Below, in pieces: positions 31,077 through 39,442 of a DNA stretch of 64,000 nucleotides. The DNA lies in assembly GCA_946407065.1 (NCBI GenBank), contig CAMJMQ010000002.1:1-64000 (forward strand). The letters run 5' to 3'. A model generated the notes under the pieces. The model worked only from the letters and a program-made list of their open reading frames with translations, did not search any database and had not been told where the DNA came from. Within the stretch, counting starts at the first letter, position 1, and every line of letters starts with the position of its first letter. The position numbers and the translations under genes were made by a program. This DNA is from an uncultured Clostridia bacterium. GTDB lineage: Bacteria; Bacillota; Clostridia; Oscillospirales; Acutalibacteraceae.

Positions 31077-32045
31077 ATGAACAGCAGTCCGTATTCAGTT
31101 ACATTGAAGCGGCTGATCGATGAGATCGGCTTGACCAGCTACTACATGCCTGTGGACCCCGAGGAGATCCACATCACTGTCACCGACGTCGACCGCCCGG
31201 GTCTGGAGCTGGTCGGACACCTCAAATACTATGACAGCCGCTATCTGATCGCCTTCGGACGGACGGAAATGTCGTTCCTTGAATTGGAAAAAAAGCAGAC
31301 TCAGCTCGAACAGCTTGAGCCGATCATCAGCCAAAAGCCACCCGCAATGATCATCGCGCGTGATATCAAGCCACTCGAGTCGATGATGGAGCTGGCGCGT
31401 AAATATATGGTGCCGATCCTCACCACCGCCGACTCCACCTCCGAGGTCGACGCGGCGATCGTTTCCTTCCTGAATGTCGAGCTGGCACAGCGTATCACCC
31501 GCCACGGCGTTCTGGTCGAGGTGTACGGCGAAGGTATTTTGCTGATCGGCGACAGCGGCGTCGGTAAATCCGAGACCGCGATCGAGCTGATCAAACGCGG
31601 TCATCGCCTGATCGCCGACGACGCGGTCGAGATCAAGCGTGTCTCAAAAAAATCACTGATCGGTTCTTCTCCCGAAAATATTCGCCACTTTATCGAGCTG
31701 CGTGGTATCGGCATCATCAACGCCCGCCGCATCTTCGGTATCGGCGCGGTCAAGGTCAGCGAGAAGATCGATCTGGTCATTAACCTTGAGCTGTGGAACA
31801 GCAAGAAGGTCTATGACCGCATGGGCATGGATAACGAGTACATGGAGATCCTCGGCATCGAGATCCCCGTCGTCACCATCCCCGTCAAGCCGGGCCGTAA
31901 CCTTGCGGTCATCATCGAGGTCGCCGCAATGAACCATCGCCAGAAGAAGATGGGCTACAATGGCGCGCAGGAGCTTTTGCAGAACCTCGGCATGGACATC
32001 AGCCCCGAGGATATCGGCAAGAAGAAGATTGATACGAATTGGTGA
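31077..32045 (+). CDS. hprK: HPr kinase/phosphorylase
   Basis: Phosphorylates HPr at Ser46 in response to glycolytic intermediates and dephosphorylates it with phosphate, controlling carbon catabolite repression. The length is 322 residues. The P-loop GDSGVGKS (158-165) follows RHGVLVEVYG, and the K3 signature MGMDNEYMEILGIEIPVVTIPVKPGRN is near residue 250. The order hprK-murB-rapZ-whiA is a recurring Firmicutes arrangement, although here hprK is separated from murB by 378 bases of repeats. Confidence 0.97.
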   Translation: MNSSPYSVTLKRLIDEIGLTSYYMPVDPEEIHITVTDVDRPGLELVGHLKYYDSRYLIAFGRTEMSFLELEKKQTQLEQLEPIISQKPPAMIIARDIKPLESMMELARKYMVPILTTADSTSEVDAAIVSFLNVELAQRITRHGVLVEVYGEGILLIGDSGVGKSETAIELIKRGHRLIADDAVEIKRVSKKSLIGSSPENIRHFIELRGIGIINARRIFGIGAVKVSEKIDLVINLELWNSKKVYDRMGMDNEYMEILGIEIPVVTIPVKPGRNLAVIIEVAAMNHRQKKMGYNGAQELLQNLGMDISPEDIGKKKIDTNW

Positions 32046-32131
32046 GGAGTTGTCCAAATCTTTGATTTGGTTTACAACTCCCACGCAACAGCGCTCCAAG
32101 AATCGGAGCGGGCGATCAAGTCCGCGAACGA

Positions 32132-32300
32132 TGATTGGCTAAGCGCCACTGCGAGGACTTTTCCCATAAGAAGGAGCTTTTCGGGGAATTCGATATCGAT
32201 CACACTGATTGGCTGAGAGCTACTGCGAGAACATTTCCCATAAGAAGGAGCTTTTCGGGGGATTTGATATCGGCCACACTGATTGGATGAGAGTTATTAC
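32132..32300 (+). repeat. 74-bp direct tandem repeat, two units and a partial third
   Basis: Units begin TGATTGG at 32132, 32206 and 32280. They share ACTGCGAG and TTTCCCATAAGAAGGAGC blocks with scattered substitutions. A lone fragment of the same unit (TGATTGGCTGAGAGCTACTG) is at 52909-52930. Confidence 0.8.
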
Positions 32301-32383
32301 CGAATCCCAAAAATGAAAATGAAGCGTTTCCCTTTCATACGAAATGAGTGCGGGCAGGACACGCGTGTCCGCCCGCCATCAAC

Positions 32384-32403
32384 TCCTCACTCCTAACTCC
32401 TAC
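32384..32403 (-). repeat. Short heptamer array near murB
   Basis: ACTCCTC/ACTCCTA units, the reverse complement of the 25084 array. They lie 20 bases before the murB start. Confidence 0.7.
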
Positions 32404-32423
32404 CTGAACGAAGCGGTGATTTT

Positions 32424-33326
32424 ATGAAGAATTTAATCGAAAACCTAAACGAAAACAATATATCCTACGTCCTCGACGAGCCCATGTCGGCGCACACGAC
32501 CTTCAAGATCGGCGGCGCGGCGGATATTCTGATCACGGTCAAGTCGATCGATGAGCTGCAAGCTGCGATCAACGCCTGCAAAGCATCCAACCTCCCCGTG
32601 ATGATCCTCGGCAACGGCTCCAATCTGTTGGTGTCCGATAACGGCATTGAGGGCGCGGTGATCACACTGGACGGCGATTTCAAGGAGATCACCGTTGACG
32701 GCGATATCATCACCTCCGGCGCGGGCGCAAAGCTCAGCCGCCTGTGTAGTGTGGCGCTCGAAAACAGCCTTACCGGGCTGGAATTCGCCTACGGCATCCC
32801 CGGTACTGTCGGCGGCGCCATGTACATGAACGCGGGCGCTTACGGCGGTGAGATGAAGGACGTCGCCCTGAGCGTGACGGCATTGACCGCAGACGGTACG
32901 ATCCGTGAGGTTCCCGCGGAGGATCTGCAGCTCGGCTACCGCACCAGTGTTTTTAAGACAAACGGAGATATTATTCTTTTTTCGAAATATAAATTGGAAC
33001 AGGGTGACCAAGTCGCCATCAAAGCGAGGATGGATGATGTGATGGATCGCCGCAAAACCAAACAGCCGCTCGAGTTCCCTTCGGCGGGCTCGGTGTTCAA
33101 GCGACCCGAGGGCGCGTTTGCCGGCACGCTGATCGAACAATGCGGGCTCAAGGGCAAGACTGTCGGCGGCGCTCAGGTCAGCGAAAAACACGCCGGATTC
33201 ATCATCAACATCGGCGGTGCGACCTGTGATGATGTGATGGGTCTTGTCAAGATTGTGCAAGATACCGTCAAAGCGGAGACAGGCTACTTCCTCGAGCGCG
33301 AGATCATCCGAACCGGCAGAGAATAA
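32424..33326 (+). CDS. murB: UDP-N-acetylenolpyruvoylglucosamine reductase
   Basis: FAD enzyme that reduces enolpyruvyl-UDP-GlcNAc to UDP-MurNAc with NADPH in peptidoglycan synthesis. It has 300 residues, the type IIb size of Gram-positives. FAD-binding parts are HTTFKIGGAADILITV, ILGNGSNLLVSDNGIEG and GLEFAYGIPGTVGGAMYMNAGAYGGEM. The substrate/catalytic PSAGSVFKRPEG is near residue 217. The start ATG has only a weak GAAGCGG ribosome site next to the repeat. Confidence 0.96.
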   Translation: MKNLIENLNENNISYVLDEPMSAHTTFKIGGAADILITVKSIDELQAAINACKASNLPVMILGNGSNLLVSDNGIEGAVITLDGDFKEITVDGDIITSGAGAKLSRLCSVALENSLTGLEFAYGIPGTVGGAMYMNAGAYGGEMKDVALSVTALTADGTIREVPAEDLQLGYRTSVFKTNGDIILFSKYKLEQGDQVAIKARMDDVMDRRKTKQPLEFPSAGSVFKRPEGAFAGTLIEQCGLKGKTVGGAQVSEKHAGFIINIGGATCDDVMGLVKIVQDTVKAETGYFLEREIIRTGRE

Positions 33327-33348
33327 AAACTCTTTTACTTGCTTAAGA

Positions 33349-33373
33349 GTAGGGGAGGGGCTTGCTCCTCCCG
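33349..33373 (+). repeat. GGAGGGGCTTGCTCCTCC palindrome, copy 6
   Basis: Exact 25-bp copy between murB and rapZ, 22 bases after the murB stop. Confidence 0.85.
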
Positions 33374-33422
33374 AACTTTATTCAACCAATGAGCTAACCC
33401 TTCAAAGAAAGGAGCAGTGTAT

Positions 33423-34289
33423 ATGGAATTTGTCATTTTGACCGGACTCTCCGGCGCTGGTAAGACCAACGCCCTGCACGCCATGGAAGACAGCGGCTAT
33501 TATTGCGTTGACAACCTGCCGCCGCTGTTGTTGGATACCTTCTACGACCTGTGCGATAACTCCACCGATAACCGCATGAAAAAGGTAGCCGTGGTAGCGG
33601 ACGCGCGTTCCGGCGAGATGTTCGCCGATATCCCCGAGGTGCTGTCCAAGCTCCGACTGGAGGGCAAGCAGTTCAAGATTCTCTTTCTTGACGCAAAGCC
33701 CAATACATTGCTCGTGCGATTCAAGGGCACCCGCCGCAAGCATCCGCTGATCGGTGAGATCGCCTCCGGCTCGATTGAAGAAGCAGTCGAGCTCGAGAAC
33801 GAGCTGATGAACGGCGTGAAAGCGATGGCGGACTATGTGGTCGATACGACCTTTATGAATCCGAATGAGCTCAAAGAGCGTGTGACGACCCTGTTCTGTG
33901 CGGGTGCTCATGATACTCTGCTTGTCACCTGCGTTTCCTTTGGCTACAAATACGGGATCCCGCCCGAGGCGGATATGGTGCTGGATGTGCGTTGTCTGCC
34001 CAATCCCTTTTACATCAAGGAACTGAAATCCCTGACGGGTCTCGATGAACAGGTGCGCAATTACATTTGCAGCTTTGACGTTACCGGCGAGTTCCTTGAG
34101 CACCTGTATACGTATATCGATTATCTCCTCACGCTTTACCGCAAGGAGGGCAAGAGTGAGCTGGTGATCGGTGTAGGCTGTACCGGCGGCAAGCACCGTT
34201 CCGTCACCGTCGCCCGCATGCTGAACACCCATCTGCTCGAAAACGGACAGAAGTCCGCGATCCATCACCGAGATATCTGGAAAGCATAG
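33423..34289 (+). CDS. rapZ: RNase adapter / nucleotide-binding protein RapZ (YvcJ)
   Basis: P-loop protein of 288 residues. In Escherichia coli RapZ senses GlcN6P and delivers sRNA to RNase E; in Bacillus YvcJ hydrolyses NTPs and affects competence. The Walker A is GLSGAGKT (8-15) and the C-terminal GVGCTGGKHRSVTVA carries the phosphate-binding loop. The ATG lies eight bases after AAAGGAG; an in-frame GTG six bases upstream is too close. The usual partner yvcK is missing before whiA. Confidence 0.95.
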   Translation: MEFVILTGLSGAGKTNALHAMEDSGYYCVDNLPPLLLDTFYDLCDNSTDNRMKKVAVVADARSGEMFADIPEVLSKLRLEGKQFKILFLDAKPNTLLVRFKGTRRKHPLIGEIASGSIEEAVELENELMNGVKAMADYVVDTTFMNPNELKERVTTLFCAGAHDTLLVTCVSFGYKYGIPPEADMVLDVRCLPNPFYIKELKSLTGLDEQVRNYICSFDVTGEFLEHLYTYIDYLLTLYRKEGKSELVIGVGCTGGKHRSVTVARMLNTHLLENGQKSAIHHRDIWKA

Positions 34290-34290
34290 G

Positions 34291-34445
34291 AGAGTTAGGA
34301 GTGAGAAGTTAGGAGTTAGGAGTTATGGGAAATGCTTCGCATTTTGGATTCCTATAACGAGAATGAAGCGTTTCCATGGCTAATATTAATAGGTGTGGGC
34401 AGAGCCCGCCATAAACTCCTCACTCCTCACTCCTAACTCCTCACT
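34291..34445. repeat. Heptamer arrays in inverted orientation before whiA
   Basis: GTTAGGAGTGAGAAGTTAGG-type units (34291-34325) face ACTCCTC/ACTCCTA units (34413-34445) across an 87-base centre. The centre contains GAAATGCTTCGCATTT and a GGGCAGAGCCC hairpin. The right array ends 12 bases before the whiA ATG and occupies the place where a ribosome site is expected. Confidence 0.8.
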
Positions 34446-34456
34446 GAGATACTGTA

Positions 34457-35386
34457 ATGTCTTTTTCATCCGATACAAAGCGGGAGATCTGCCAGAAGCT
34501 CTCCACCCGTACACCGCTCCAGTACAGCGAGCTGTACGCGATGCTGCTGCTCGGCAGAGAGTTCACTTCCCGCAGCATTATTTTTAAAACAGAAAACGAA
34601 GATGTGTTCTCACACTTTGTCTTTTTGATCAGCCGATTGTTCAAGGCAAAGTGCGAGGTAATCGCTCCCCTCAAAGGGGAGACCGGTCGTAATCGCGCAT
34701 TCACTGTCACCGTGACCTCACCCGAAAAATGCCGCAGGATCTTTGAGCATTACGGACACGAGGATCGCGACGTGAACCTGCGGGTCAACCGCGCCAACAT
34801 CGATGACGAGGAGGAACAGCGTGCCTTTATCCGCGGCGCTTTCCTCGCCTGCGGTTCCGTTACGGATCCCGAGAAGGCGTATCATCTGGAATTCGCGGTC
34901 AGTCACCGCAACCTGTGCATGGATATCTGCCGTCTGGTCGATGAGATCCAGGATTGCGACATCAGTCCCAAGCTGCTGACCCGCGGCGGGAACTACATCG
35001 GCTACATCAAGGACAGTGAGCAGATCACCGATCTGCTGACCTATATGGGCGCGGTCGTCGCGTCAATGAATGTGATGGGCACCAAGGCGCTCAAGCAGGT
35101 GCGCAATACCGCCAACCGCCGCGCCAATTCCGAGATCGCGAATCTGCAAAAGACCGCTTCAGCGTCCGCCCGACAGATCAAAGCGATCAACAAGCTCAAA
35201 AAGGACGGTAGATACAACCTGCTGCCCGAGGAGCTGAAGACGGTGGCGCAGCTCAGATACGATTATCCCGAGCTGACGCTCCGCGATCTGGGCGCAAAGC
35301 TCGATCCACCGATCTCCCGCAGCGGTGTGAATCACCGACTGGAAAAAATCATCCGCCTCGCCGAGGAGGATGAAAGAACTCAATAA
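34457..35386 (+). CDS. whiA: Sporulation/cell division regulator WhiA
   Basis: DNA-binding protein with a degenerate LAGLIDADG homing-endonuclease fold (about 15-190) and a C-terminal helix-turn-helix (about 225-309, LRDLGAKLDPPISRSGVNHRLEKI). The length of 309 residues is normal. Streptomyces WhiA acts in sporulation septation, and in Bacillus it affects division and chromosome segregation. No clear Shine-Dalgarno is visible; a repeat array ends 12 bases before the ATG, so translation may depend on coupling or on the repeat sequence. Confidence 0.95.
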   Translation: MSFSSDTKREICQKLSTRTPLQYSELYAMLLLGREFTSRSIIFKTENEDVFSHFVFLISRLFKAKCEVIAPLKGETGRNRAFTVTVTSPEKCRRIFEHYGHEDRDVNLRVNRANIDDEEEQRAFIRGAFLACGSVTDPEKAYHLEFAVSHRNLCMDICRLVDEIQDCDISPKLLTRGGNYIGYIKDSEQITDLLTYMGAVVASMNVMGTKALKQVRNTANRRANSEIANLQKTASASARQIKAINKLKKDGRYNLLPEELKTVAQLRYDYPELTLRDLGAKLDPPISRSGVNHRLEKIIRLAEEDERTQ

Positions 35387-35391
35387 ATTGC

Positions 35392-35435
35392 AGGGATGAG
35401 CGTTGCTTGTCTGCGGAGGACGAAAGGCCATCCCT
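35392..35435. repeat. AGGGATG/CATCCCT hairpin between whiA and xseB
   Basis: AGGGATG (35392-35398) pairs with CATCCCT (35429-35435), with GCGGAGGACGAAAGG in between. It looks like another dispersed palindrome type; only one copy is in this window. Confidence 0.45.
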
Positions 35436-35462
35436 ACATCAGTGACAGAAAGAGGAAACCCC

Positions 35463-35708
35463 ATGGCTGAACTGAATGACAAAATGGATTTTGAAGAAGC
35501 GTACGCCGCACTGCGTGAGGTCGTTGCACAACTTGAAGATCCGAAGAACAAGATCGAAGACAACATCGCTTTATATGAGAAAGCGTGCCGTTTGGTGCTT
35601 CTTTGCCGTCGCAAGCTCGACGAAGCAAAGATGCAGATCACCGATATTAACGAACGTATCGCGCAGCTCAAGGACAGCGGCGACACCATTTTTGAGGAAG
35701 AATCATGA
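35463..35708 (+). CDS. xseB: Exodeoxyribonuclease VII small subunit
   Basis: An 81-residue helical subunit of exonuclease VII (MDFEEAYAALREVVAQLEDPKNKIEDNIALYEKA...). Normal partner XseA is the large catalytic subunit and usually sits directly upstream, but here whiA does. The ATG after AGAGGAAA is used rather than an upstream in-frame ATG at 35403. The stop overlaps ispA by four bases. Confidence 0.9.
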   Translation: MAELNDKMDFEEAYAALREVVAQLEDPKNKIEDNIALYEKACRLVLLCRRKLDEAKMQITDINERIAQLKDSGDTIFEEES

Positions 35709-36577
35709 AAGATTACGTGAAAGAAATAGAAGCCGCTATTGAGCGGTACATCCCGCAGGAAAAGGTAGCGGAGCAGCAGCTGATCGACGCGGTGCGCTAT
35801 TCGCTCAATCTCAAGGGCAAGCGTGTGCGCCCCTCGCTGACGCTGGCGTTCGCCGAATTATGCGGCGGATCGGTCGACGCCGCGATGCCGTTCGCGTGCG
35901 CGGTGGAGATGGTACATACCTATTCACTGATCCACGACGATCTGCCCTGCATGGATAACGATGATTTCAGACGCGGACAACCCTCGAATCATAAAGTGTT
36001 CGGCGAGAATATCGCCCTGTTAGCGGGTGACGCTTTGCAAAGCATGGCGTATACCACTATGCTCAGCGACGAGGCGGTAGCCGCGGTCGGCGGAGCAAGA
36101 GCCGCTCGTGCCGCGCGTATCTTAGCCGAAAAATCGGGCTTGCTCGGCATGGTGGGCGGTCAGGTGATCGATCTGTCGATGGAGCACAAAACCGTCGATA
36201 TCGACCTCGTCCGACTCATGGAAGAGAAAAAGACCGCCAATCTGATCGAAGCCGCCTGCATGATGGGCTGTGTCGTCGCGGGCGCTGAGGAAGAAAAGAT
36301 CAACGCCGCCGAGCGATACGCTCATGCTATCGGTCTGGCGTTCCAGATCGTGGATGATATCCTCGACGTGACCTCGACCGCCGAAGAACTCGGCAAGCCG
36401 ATCGGCAGTGACGTCGACAACGAGAAGAACACCTTTATGTCGCTGCTCGGCATCGAGCGCTGTCGCGAGTCGGTCGCATGGCTCACCGAAGAAGCGATCG
36501 ACGCGCTGAATGTTTTTGACGGCGACACCAAGGATCTGGCAGATTTTGCCGTCGCCTTGGCAAACAGAAAAAAATAA
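35705..36577 (+). CDS. ispA: Polyprenyl diphosphate synthase (farnesyl/geranylgeranyl type)
   Basis: Condenses isopentenyl and allylic diphosphates; 290 residues. First Asp-rich motif is DDLPCMD in LIHDDLPCMDNDDFRRG (about 79-95), the second is QIVDDILDVTS (about 216-226). The spacing of the first motif (DDxxxxD) is that of short-chain bacterial FPP/GPP synthases. It is linked to xseB by ATGA and followed by dxs, the first enzyme of the MEP route to its substrates. Confidence 0.94.
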   Translation: MKDYVKEIEAAIERYIPQEKVAEQQLIDAVRYSLNLKGKRVRPSLTLAFAELCGGSVDAAMPFACAVEMVHTYSLIHDDLPCMDNDDFRRGQPSNHKVFGENIALLAGDALQSMAYTTMLSDEAVAAVGGARAARAARILAEKSGLLGMVGGQVIDLSMEHKTVDIDLVRLMEEKKTANLIEAACMMGCVVAGAEEEKINAAERYAHAIGLAFQIVDDILDVTSTAEELGKPIGSDVDNEKNTFMSLLGIERCRESVAWLTEEAIDALNVFDGDTKDLADFAVALANRKK

Positions 36578-36594
36578 TCAATCTACCTATTATC

Positions 36595-36619
36595 GTTGGG
36601 GAGGGGCTTGCTCCTCCCG
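36595..36619 (+). repeat. GGAGGGGCTTGCTCCTCC palindrome, copy 7
   Basis: Copy 7 starts GTTGGGG instead of GTAGGGG, and lies 17 bases past the ispA stop codon. Confidence 0.8.
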
Positions 36620-36697
36620 CACGCATGATTTGCGGAATACTTCCGTGGAATCGGTGTTAATTGCATTGAATGATAGAGAATACAGAGTTTAATCATT

Positions 36698-38566
36698 ATG
36701 TCATACGAGATTTTGTCAAAAATTGAATCTCCCGCCGACGTCAAGGCGCTTTCCGCCGAACAGCTCGATCAGCTTTGTGACGAGATCCGCGAAAAGCTCA
36801 TCGACGTGGTGTCGGTCAACGGCGGCCATCTGTCCTCCAACCTCGGTGTGGTGGAGCTGACAGTGGCGCTGCATCGGGTATTCGATTGCCCCGCCGACAG
36901 CATTGTGTTCGATGTCGGTCACCAGAGCTATACCCACAAGATGCTCACAGGTCGCTACAACGAGATCGATACGATCCGCCGCGAGGGCGGGCTGTCGGGC
37001 TTTCCCAAGCGTTGTGAGAGCGCATATGACGCGTTCAACGCGGGTCATGCCTCCACCTCAATCTCCGCGGCGCTCGGCATCGCGAAGGCGAAGCTCTTAA
37101 CGGGAGATCCCTCCTATACGATCGCCGTGATCGGCGACGGCTCGCTGACGGGCGGCATGGCGTATGAAGGGCTGAATAACGCCGGTCAGCACAAAAAGAA
37201 TTTTATCGTGATACTCAACGATAACCGCATGTCTATCAGCCGCAACGTCGGCGCGATGGCGCGATATCTTTCCTCGATACGGATGCAGCCGTGGTATCGG
37301 CGCTTAAAGCGCGGTACCGAGCGCGCGTTGTCGAAGATTCCGCTCCTGGGCAGACCGATCGGCAATGTGCTCAAGCGCTCCAAGTCAAAGGTCAAGCATG
37401 TGATGTACCGTCACACCATCTTCGATAAGCTGGGGCTCTCCTACTACGGTCCCGTCGACGGTCATAACATGGAAGAGCTGACGAACGCGCTGAACACCGT
37501 TAAGCAGTCCAAGGATCCCGCTCTGCTCCATGTGGTGACCAAAAAGGGCAAGGGCTATAAATACGCGGAGGATGATTCCGCGTCCTACCACGGCGTCGGC
37601 TCCTTCAACATCGACACCGGTGAGCCGATCAGCTCCGACAAGAACTTCTCCGCTGTATTCGGCGAAAAGCTCTGCGAATTGGCACAGGCGGATCAGCGTG
37701 TCTGCGCGGTGACTGCCGCGATGCGCACGGGTACGGGCTTGGTGGATTTCGCAAAGCTCTATCGTGACCGCTTCTTTGACGTCGGCATTGCCGAGGAGCA
37801 CGCGGTCACCTTCGCCGCGGGTCTGGCGGTTAACGGCATGTTGCCGGTATTCGCGGTGTACTCGACCTTTTTACAGCGCAGTTACGACCAGTTGATCCAC
37901 GATGTTTCCATGCAGCACGCCCATCTGGTGCTCGGCATCGACCGTGCCGGTGTAGTCGGCGAGGACGGCGAGACCCATCAGGGCTTGTTCGATGTGTCGA
38001 TGCTCAACGCGATCCCCGATACCACGATCTACTCGCCGTGCTACTTTGACGGTATGGAAAGCGCGCTGACGGCAGCGCTGTTCGACTGCGAGGGCTTAGC
38101 GGCGGTGCGCTATCCGCGCGGCAGCGAGGGAACAAAGCCCGAGGGCTATCCCATCGAAAACCTGAATTATGATATTTTCGGCGATCAGGACGCCGACACC
38201 CTGCTGATCACCTACGGCAGGCTGTTCAACGAGGCGGTCGAAGCGCGACAGATATTGCAACAACAGGGCAAAAAGCTCTGTATCCTCAAGCTCTGCCGCA
38301 TCAAGCCGATCGACAATGAGGCGGTGCGATCTGCCGCCGACTATCCGCATATTCGCTTCTTTGAAGAGGGCATGGCAAGCGGCGGTACGGCGCAACTGTT
38401 CCGCACGATGCTGGATGACCTCGGTTACAGAGGCGATTACCGGGTGACCGCTGTTGATGATCGCTATGTGCCGCACGCTTCCGTGAAGAATACGCTGAAA
38501 AACCTCGGCTTCGACGCTCAGTCAATGGCGCGATCCGTACAGCTTGGTGAAGAGGTGAGCGGATGA
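36698..38566 (+). CDS. dxs: 1-deoxy-D-xylulose-5-phosphate synthase
   Basis: Thiamine-diphosphate enzyme that joins pyruvate and glyceraldehyde-3-phosphate, first step of the MEP isoprenoid pathway. The length is 622 residues. ThDP site GDGSLTGGMAYEGLNNAG is at about 147-164, with VFDVGHQSYTHKMLTGR earlier. The transketolase pyrimidine domain has FFDVGIAEEHAVTFAAG, and HQGLFDVSMLNAIP follows. The ribosome site is weak. The gene is coupled to tlyA by a four-base overlap. Confidence 0.97.
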   Translation: MSYEILSKIESPADVKALSAEQLDQLCDEIREKLIDVVSVNGGHLSSNLGVVELTVALHRVFDCPADSIVFDVGHQSYTHKMLTGRYNEIDTIRREGGLSGFPKRCESAYDAFNAGHASTSISAALGIAKAKLLTGDPSYTIAVIGDGSLTGGMAYEGLNNAGQHKKNFIVILNDNRMSISRNVGAMARYLSSIRMQPWYRRLKRGTERALSKIPLLGRPIGNVLKRSKSKVKHVMYRHTIFDKLGLSYYGPVDGHNMEELTNALNTVKQSKDPALLHVVTKKGKGYKYAEDDSASYHGVGSFNIDTGEPISSDKNFSAVFGEKLCELAQADQRVCAVTAAMRTGTGLVDFAKLYRDRFFDVGIAEEHAVTFAAGLAVNGMLPVFAVYSTFLQRSYDQLIHDVSMQHAHLVLGIDRAGVVGEDGETHQGLFDVSMLNAIPDTTIYSPCYFDGMESALTAALFDCEGLAAVRYPRGSEGTKPEGYPIENLNYDIFGDQDADTLLITYGRLFNEAVEARQILQQQGKKLCILKLCRIKPIDNEAVRSAADYPHIRFFEEGMASGGTAQLFRTMLDDLGYRGDYRVTAVDDRYVPHASVKNTLKNLGFDAQSMARSVQLGEEVSG

Positions 38567-39366
38567 AGAAACGGCTGGATGTTCTGTTAGTGGAAAAAGG
38601 CTTTTTTGAAAGCCGTGAAAAGGCGAAGGCGGTCATCATGTCGGGCTGTGTTTACGTCAATAACCAAAAGGCGGATAAGGCGGGCTCGAATTATGATGAG
38701 AACGCCGCCGTTGAGGTGCGCGACAACCGCATGCGCTATGTATCGCGCGGCGGCTATAAGCTCGAAAAGGCGATGGAGGTCTTTCCGATTGCGCTCGACG
38801 GCAAGGTGACGATGGATATCGGCGCTTCGACCGGCGGCTTCACCGATTGCATGCTCCAAAACGGCGCCAAAAAGGTCTATGCCGTTGACGTCGGCTACGG
38901 TCAGCTGGCGTGGAAGCTCAGAAACGATGAACGCGTCGTCAACCTCGAGCGCACCAATATGCGCTATGTCACCTGTGAGCAGGTGCCCGAGGCGGTGGAT
39001 TTCTTCTCCGTCGACGTCGCCTTTATCTCGCTGAAGCTGATCCTTCCCGCCGCACGCGGTGTGTGCGCCGACGACGCGCAGGCGGTCTGTCTGATCAAAC
39101 CGCAGTTTGAGGCAGGGCGCGAGAACGTCGGCAAAAACGGCGTGGTGCGCGACCAAAAGGTACACCAAAGCGTCGTGCAGGAGATCATTGACTTCTGCCT
39201 GCAAAACGGTTTTTCCGTCTGCGGACTGGACTATTCGCCCATCAAGGGGCCGCAGGGGAATATCGAATACTTACTGTATATCAAGCGCTCTGATACGCCC
39301 GAGAACCTTCTTACGGCAACTGCTGCCGAGGTGGTCACGGCATCGCATGAGGCGCTCGATCAATAA
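38563..39366 (+). CDS. tlyA: TlyA-family rRNA methyltransferase
   Basis: A 267-residue protein with an N-terminal S4 RNA-binding domain (1-62, KKRLDVLLVEKGFFESREKAKAVIM) and an FtsJ-like methyltransferase (SAM motif MDIGASTGGFTDCMLQNGAKKVYAVDVG at about 83-110). Mycobacterial TlyA 2'-O-methylates 16S and 23S rRNA and is needed for capreomycin sensitivity. Function in spore formers is inferred. Position between dxs and nadK is conserved in Clostridia. Confidence 0.93.
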   Translation: MKKRLDVLLVEKGFFESREKAKAVIMSGCVYVNNQKADKAGSNYDENAAVEVRDNRMRYVSRGGYKLEKAMEVFPIALDGKVTMDIGASTGGFTDCMLQNGAKKVYAVDVGYGQLAWKLRNDERVVNLERTNMRYVTCEQVPEAVDFFSVDVAFISLKLILPAARGVCADDAQAVCLIKPQFEAGRENVGKNGVVRDQKVHQSVVQEIIDFCLQNGFSVCGLDYSPIKGPQGNIEYLLYIKRSDTPENLLTATAAEVVTASHEALDQ

Positions 39367-39442
39367 ATATCGGTGTCGTTCAGGGTGCGATACGACGAAA
39401 GGTTCACGCCGCATCAGCGACATCGAAAATCCGGGGGAACCT

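Larger units (their letters stand above)
32046..32423. other. Repeat-only gap between hprK and murB
   Basis: The 378 bases have no ORF. They contain a GTCCAAATCTTTGATTTGG palindrome (about 32052), the 74-bp tandem repeat (32132-32300), a GCGGGC...GGACACGCGTGTCC...GCCCGC hairpin (about 32351-32376) and a heptamer array. Confidence 0.75.

Noticed and set aside
39107-39442. Long N-terminal extension of NAD kinase overlapping tlyA
   Set aside because: The extension is out-of-frame shadow of tlyA and lacks any NadK feature; the ATG at 39443 follows GGGGGA.
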